A DNA stretch of 64,000 nt from the NCBI GenBank assembly GCA_910890315.1, contig CAJVGD010000028.1:62001-126000 (forward strand), written 5' to 3'. Positions 59,762 through 64,000 of this stretch are shown one piece after another. Origin of the DNA: Serendipita indica DSM 11827 (lineage: Eukaryota; Basidiomycota; Agaricomycetes; Sebacinales; Serendipitaceae). The notes under the pieces were generated by a model. It ran no database searches. It had not been told where the DNA came from and was given only the letters and a program-made list of their open reading frames with translations. Both the position numbers and the translations under genes were made by a program. Each line of letters starts with the position of its first letter. Position 1 is the first letter of the stretch.

Positions 59762-60228
59762 ATTCTCGACAAGACTGGATACTCGACCTGCGCAGCTGCA
59801 GCGCACAACCAGCTAGCGCTCGAGGGTCGATCTATCGACTTTGACACGGAAAATAGCGAAAATCTACTTCAAAAAAAGCACAGAAAAGATGAGCAAGCAG
59901 AATATGAACTGTTAGAACGTAGTACATACATCTCCAGCCCGTGTATTGCCCGTTTGGCCTGAATGCCGTTGCACAGTAACAAGCGTGGATCGTAAACGCG
60001 TCGTCTAGAGTATCCAATAGTAGTTCAGAATCCAAGTAAAAGTAGAAGAGCCAGTGTTTGCCACTTGTCCGATCCCTCTGCCAGTACGGTCAGCGGCACG
60101 CCGTCGGAGTTGGAGACCACACGCCACCGGGAGTTTATTTCGAGGATTAGTACACTTAGTGCACTGGAATACATAGATATAGCACGCGTAAGACCAGCCT
60201 TGTACCAGTTCGCATCTTGACCCCCGCC
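59762..60228. other. Divergent promoter region (SET9 / EMI1-like)
   Basis: 467 bases between two divergent starts; no coding signal. Confidence 0.4.
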
Positions 60229-60830
60229 ATGTCGAGTACCAGCACATCATCACCAGAGTCGACACCATTTCCAGAGTCCTCTCTCAATTATGACCAAATT
60301 GTCAAACAAGAATTCGACCACCTCTCCAAAGTACACCCACAGTACAAAGACATTCCGACCTGCATGTCTCTCCTAGGCCTTTACTTGTCCTGCAATGGTA
60401 CAAATACATGAATTCACACCAACTCGCACTCATAAATTGCCCAACAGGCTTCAAGAACCACATGCGGTCGATATACCGAGACGGCGAAATGGCAAAGTGC
60501 GCGCAAAAATTTGACGATTTCAGATTCTGCATGCAGATGAAGTTTAAGACTGAGGAGGAGAGGCGCGAGGCGTGGTTATTACATCGCGCAAAATGGTGGG
60601 CGACACGACGGACTACGGGGAGCAGCGAGGACGTCTGGGATATTCGAACGTGAGTTTTCTACGCAATTGGTAATAGCTATTGACATCTCTTGACTAGTAA
60701 ACCTCTGGATAATTACCCTGGCCCGCCTCACGTTTACATTCGACTGGGACTCCAAAGATTTCGTTGCTCTGCCGGATACCAAACCATCCTAATTCCTACG
60801 GCTGTTCTTCTAGTCGTAAACAGTATATAA
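60229..60830 (+). CDS. EMI1-like DUF3128 protein (CX9C type)
   Basis: Three short exons. The N-terminus is Ser/Pro-rich (MSSTSTSSPESTPFPESS). The core has CMSLLGLYLSC, then after an intron HMRSIYRDGEMAKC, CAQKFDDFRFCMQMKFK and EEERREAWLLHRAKWW. A twin-Cys helix pattern with a Y-R-x-G-E-M-x-x-C motif is the DUF3128 / early-meiotic-induction-protein family, which in yeast is linked to mitochondria and meiotic induction. The last exon is ambiguous. Reading through gives a stop at 60828-60830; another frame (FDWDSKDFVALPDTKPS, stop at 60790-60792) looks at least as protein-like and would need one more base. Confidence 0.75.
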
Positions 60831-60901
60831 TATCAACAAGGGAACAAACGGTCGTAAAAGAAACAGAACAGGGATACAACACGGTCCTTGAATGATGAAA
60901 A

Positions 60902-62530
60902 TTAGGTAACGCCTCCTTGATTAGGTTCTTCACCCTTCGAGTCTTCCGGTCCTCCATGCGATGCTATCGGTGGATGTCCATTTGCCGGCGTGTCTTCTGT
61001 CATCTCCGCCTCGTTATCCACCGTCATTGGAGGGTTCATAATCTCGTCAATCTATATCCAGTTCAGCAGGCCAGACAAGATGGATGAAAGAAACATACCA
61101 GAGCGAGCATCTGCTGCGCGGCTTCTGCAACGGGCCGGTCCTTCCTATTCTCTAACCGCGCCAGACCCTCGAATCCTCCGGAGCTCTCGAACAATTTTAG
61201 ATATAGATTGACGGGCGCACCATCAATCTCTATCGGATCGTGCTCTCCAAACAGAATCAACTTCCACAGGCGTCAGGATGAGGACGGAGTATGTCAGACT
61301 CTGGAGTACCGCAACGCGACGCACAACCCAGATAAGCCAAGGCAACGGTATGTCGTATCGCTTCTACTTGGCCCTTGTTGATAATATTGGCCAAGATAGC
61401 GCACGATTCGCGACTCCGACCACCAAACTCGTCTTCATCAAACCCAGATGCATCCACTTTGAGTAATCGGACAACGGTCGGAAGGATTTTCGGGTGGTAG
61501 ACGATGAGGTTGAGATGCTCGACGCTCTCGGCGATGATATTGGAAATGACCCAGCACGCATCCTCGCCCAACTGGTGCTCCACGAGGTCGCTGAGGGCAG
61601 ATAGGAGGTTGTTATTCAGTAATCGCGTCGTATGTTCCTCCGACTTGGCGGTCAGCGCCCCGACGAGTTGTAGCGCTGCTTTTTGGATATTGACGTTGGA
61701 CCCTCGCTCGAGCAGTCGAACTAGTCGACCGCATATCTTGTCGTTTCCAAAAAGCGCGCCAGCCTCGGAGTTGATCTGAAGGATCGTCGCGAGGCCAAAG
61801 CAGCACTCTTCGAGAATAGTATCCTCGACGTTGGACATGATGATCGTACACAGCAATTCTTGTATCCTGAGAACCTGTTCGAGCTCTTTAGTCGCGAGTG
61901 TGTTCGACCAGCACCACCCACCAGCGCCGTCGGCAGGTCCTGCGCCGATTTTAGAAAATGGTTAATCGCCCAGAGGAGCATCGTCGCATAGGTAATGTAC
62001 GTCTGCATCTCGTTGGTGCCAATCATGACTGAGGTCTGCTCGACCATGATGTTGAGCACACCTAATCCGACGAGCGCGTCGGCGCACTCGACGTCGTCTG
62101 CCGCCAGGTTCCAAGATCCGCGCTCTTTACTCGCGCTTCTGGATCCGGTGACGAAAGGCGCTCGATGCACGCTGGGACGATGCCAGAGTTGTACGCAATC
62201 GTCGCGTGGCGTGTATCCCCGCATGCGAGAAAGCCAAAGACGATACTAGCTTTATCCTACGCGTGTGTTTTATCAGGAAGACTAAGAATGAGATGTGTGC
62301 GGGGAGGACGGTACCTGCAGGTTCACGTCGTCGGATCGAAAAAATTCGACAAACTTTTTGACGACACCGCACGCGTGACGAGGAGGTCCAAAGCGTCATT
62401 TGAGCATTGGATCCGCATTCTAAACCACTTGACAATGTTGTCCGCGGCGTTGATCTGGAGAAACGAGTCTGTTGACAGGACATCGCTAAAGAAGACGGTG
62501 ATATCCTCTGGGCGCTATCGGTACAAGAGG
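60902..62530 (-). CDS. Divergent importin-alpha-like armadillo protein (four apparent one-base deletions)
   Basis: ARM-repeat protein resembling karyopherin alpha, which binds nuclear localisation signals. Blocks in order: LQINAADNIVKWF; VVKKFVEFFRSDDVNLQ; SIVFGFLACGDTRHATIAYN; SWNLAADD; YATMLLWAINHFLKSAQD; GEDACWVISNIIAESVEHLN; ESCAILANIINKGQVEAIRH; and the C-terminal NLYLKLFESSGGFEGLARLE, typical of the last importin-alpha repeat. The frame needs one extra base at 62367-62368, 62118-62119, 61932-61933 and 61269-61270 (each a two-base homopolymer). No Arg/Lys-rich IBB region is found at the N-terminus, and the 5' end is uncertain (an intron-like gap near 62513-62580). It is more divergent than the housekeeping SRP1 should be, so it is probably a paralogue. 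Confidence 0.65.
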
Positions 62531-62659
62531 GACCCTATGAGTGCTTGGAGACACCTCGAGTCTGATCAGAGACCTACCGGCCCATCTCGGATGAAACGAC
62601 GACTGCCAAACTCGAATTTAAAGGCCATCAACAGGCGGAAAGGATGTCCATAAACTGTT

Positions 62660-63440
62660 CCTTTCTCCTCTAATGTGGTCTCCAGACGTGCGTCTGTGCG
62701 AATATCGCGGGTGTGTGACTGTCACTAGATGCCCTGCGGCGCTCAAGTCCAACGTCGGTGAGCCACGAGTGACCCACTTTGCCACTATTCGAGGAATGAA
62801 ATGTGCATAAGGAAAGATTTTTGGGAATCTGATTACATATGATAGGCGGCTTGTTCAAATTCTAGGCTGGCGCATTTCTATAGAGATGTAGGAGTGGGAC
62901 AATTTGACGAGAACAGGGTAGTATCCTACAGGAATACCTCCTAAGGGTGTGGAATAGACCACAACTCTACCCAAAAGCTCACGCGACCTGGCGAGGTTGC
63001 AACCATCTGTGCTACCGAGAGGTATCAACTCCTAAATCTAGCATTTTATGGACATATACTTGTGCATTAGCATGGTGAAAAATCGTCTACTCTTCTACGG
63101 CCTTTGCAAGAGTTGAGCCCATGTAGTTGATTGAGAATACTGGGCTTAGTGGAGTATCCCGATATGTAAAGTTGTCTGATTGAAATGGAATATGTCGAAT
63201 ATCAGTAGGAGATGTCATCCTTGCGACAGACGACGTAGCTGCCTCTTCGTGAGAAGCGTGCTGGAATATTTACGCAACTAGAATGGCTGAACATAGAATA
63301 TTTACGCCCGACCGAGAGTTTTACAACTAACTCTGAGCCGGCCAATAAACTGGTGGTCGAGTCCCTTGGCCCCTTTGGCCCACTTCTCCCAGTCGAGATT
63401 TATTATACCATTCTGTTATTTATTAGCATTGAGTGTTGAT
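62660..63440. other. Intergenic, no gene seen
   Basis: About 800 bases without a convincing frame. A phrase of the form tagaatatttacg/gaatatttacgc occurs twice at 63262-63276 and 63297-63307. Confidence 0.4.
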
Positions 63441-63444
63441 ATTT

Positions 63445-63492
63445 ACGCGTAAAACGCGTAATCCGACGCGCTAGCTGTGGGTTGAGACGCGT
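63445..63492. promoter_or_regulatory. Cluster of MluI cell-cycle box (MCB) elements
   Basis: Three perfect ACGCGT palindromes (63445-63450, 63454-63459, 63487-63492) and one ACGCGC (63466-63471) fall within 48 bases, 110-160 bases before the ATG at 63604. ACGCGT is the binding site of the fungal MBF complex (Mbp1/Swi6 type) that activates G1/S genes. Such density is far above chance for a six-base palindrome. Confidence 0.7.
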
Positions 63493-63603
63493 GAGTGAGC
63501 CAAACAAATACATCCAAACACTTGGAGCCGACGTCGTCGGTTGGCCCAGCTCTCTGCGTTCCCAAAAATCTCATTAATATTCCCAAAACCTTTATATCGC
63601 GAA

Positions 63604-64000
63604 ATGGCTACGATAGTTCATCGTCAGGCCCTTGCACCTCGGCCGGTCAACGACAGCACGCCCCAGCGACTCTCAGGCAGTGCAGGCCCCGGGAGCTCTC
63701 ATAGTCTCAAACGAGCTCGTGAAGACGACGGAGAGGACGTGGTCGCATCCCGAGGATCTGCAAAGCGCTCCCGGGCGAGCCTCGACAACATCAGTGATAC
63801 ACTCCGGGCAATCGCTCCAGAGACCAAGATAGCTGCGCTCGAGCTCACTCCCCGTCCTATGAAACCAGCTCATACAGTCGCAAAAGTCGATAAGCAAGCT
63901 GACCGAACAACCGAGGATAAGCTTACGAAGGGAAACCGCACGTCGTCGAAGAAGACGCGTGAGGAAAAGGAAAAATCTCATGCCGCAAGACTCGCTGCTG
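63604..64000 (+). CDS. Partial gene start, probable nuclear, G1/S-regulated protein
   Basis: Open frame from ATG 63604 to the right edge (132 codons) with no intron visible. The protein is basic and disordered: MATIVHRQALAPRPVNDSTP, a K-R-A-R-E-D-D segment, SAKRSRASLDNISDT, and a Lys/Arg/Glu-rich helix TSSKKTREEKEKSHAARLAA at the edge. Two short basic clusters look like nuclear localisation signals. The preceding MCB cluster predicts G1/S expression. A Dbf4-type kinase regulatory subunit, which in fungi begins with a similar disordered basic stretch and helix, is one candidate; the diagnostic domains would lie beyond the window, so this is only a suggestion. Confidence 0.6.
   Translation, partial: MATIVHRQALAPRPVNDSTPQRLSGSAGPGSSHSLKRAREDDGEDVVASRGSAKRSRASLDNISDTLRAIAPETKIAALELTPRPMKPAHTVAKVDKQADRTTEDKLTKGNRTSSKKTREEKEKSHAARLAA

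Noticed and set aside
1-64000. CRISPR arrays, complete transposons, LTR pairs
   Set aside because: No spaced direct repeats, terminal repeats with target duplications, or recognisable transposase or reverse transcriptase domains were seen.

Overview
The window is nuclear DNA of a filamentous fungus, most likely an agaricomycete basidiomycete. Genes are dense and on both strands, and nearly every one is cut by several short GT-AG introns of about 45-60 nt. The content (a secreted Asn/Gly/Gln-repeat protein, a Con-6 protein, a DUF2945 Tudor protein, SET9, expanded F-box/LRR families) fits an agaricomycete. A Rhizoctonia/Ceratobasidium-type genome is my guess, not a demonstrated identity. Exon joins below were read by hand from splice signals and protein similarity.

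Layout. 0-6 kb: N-terminus of the TOR kinase (runs off the left edge), a cytosolic-phospholipase-A2-like protein, and a small DUF2945 protein. 6-12 kb: unclear coding traces, the secreted repeat protein, then a long gene-poor stretch with a relic of a GTPase gene and a tRNA-like element. 12-14.5 kb: an RHD3/SEY1-type GTPase. 14.5-29 kb: F-box-like genes of two families, an unidentified gene remnant and a Con-6 protein. 29-33.6 kb: a Ted1/Cdc1-like ER phosphoesterase and dynamitin. 33-41.2 kb: a tandem segmental duplication, each unit carrying a piece of the dynamitin 5' end plus two F-box-like genes. 41.6-54.8 kb: more F-box-like genes and pseudogenes of both families, interrupted by the housekeeping pair TSR1 and ribosomal protein eS8 (convergent). 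55-64 kb: SET9 histone methyltransferase, an EMI1-like CX9C protein, a divergent importin-alpha-like gene, and the start of a gene behind a cluster of MCB (ACGCGT) elements.

The main non-housekeeping feature is the F-box-like cluster. Family A (nine copies) has an N-terminal coiled coil, an IPxEIW...LGHVCxxWR F-box-like core, an LRR-like body, and a Cys-containing signature at the extreme C-terminus. Family B (four copies) has a different F-box-like core, an LRR-like body, a CxxC motif after a conserved LSW-G-N block, and in three copies a last coding micro-exon of about 16 nt ending in a Tyr-Asp/Asn-rich tail. They are probably substrate adaptors of SCF ubiquitin ligases. Duplication and decay (a nonsense codon, frameshifts, relics) suggest rapid birth and death.

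A quality caution runs through the window. Conserved, probably essential genes (TSR1, SET9) as well as the importin-like gene and several F-box genes carry apparent frameshifts that are each repaired by adding one base to a homopolymer run. This looks like a systematic single-base undercall in the assembly, so single frameshifts here should not be read as pseudogenes without raw-read checking.
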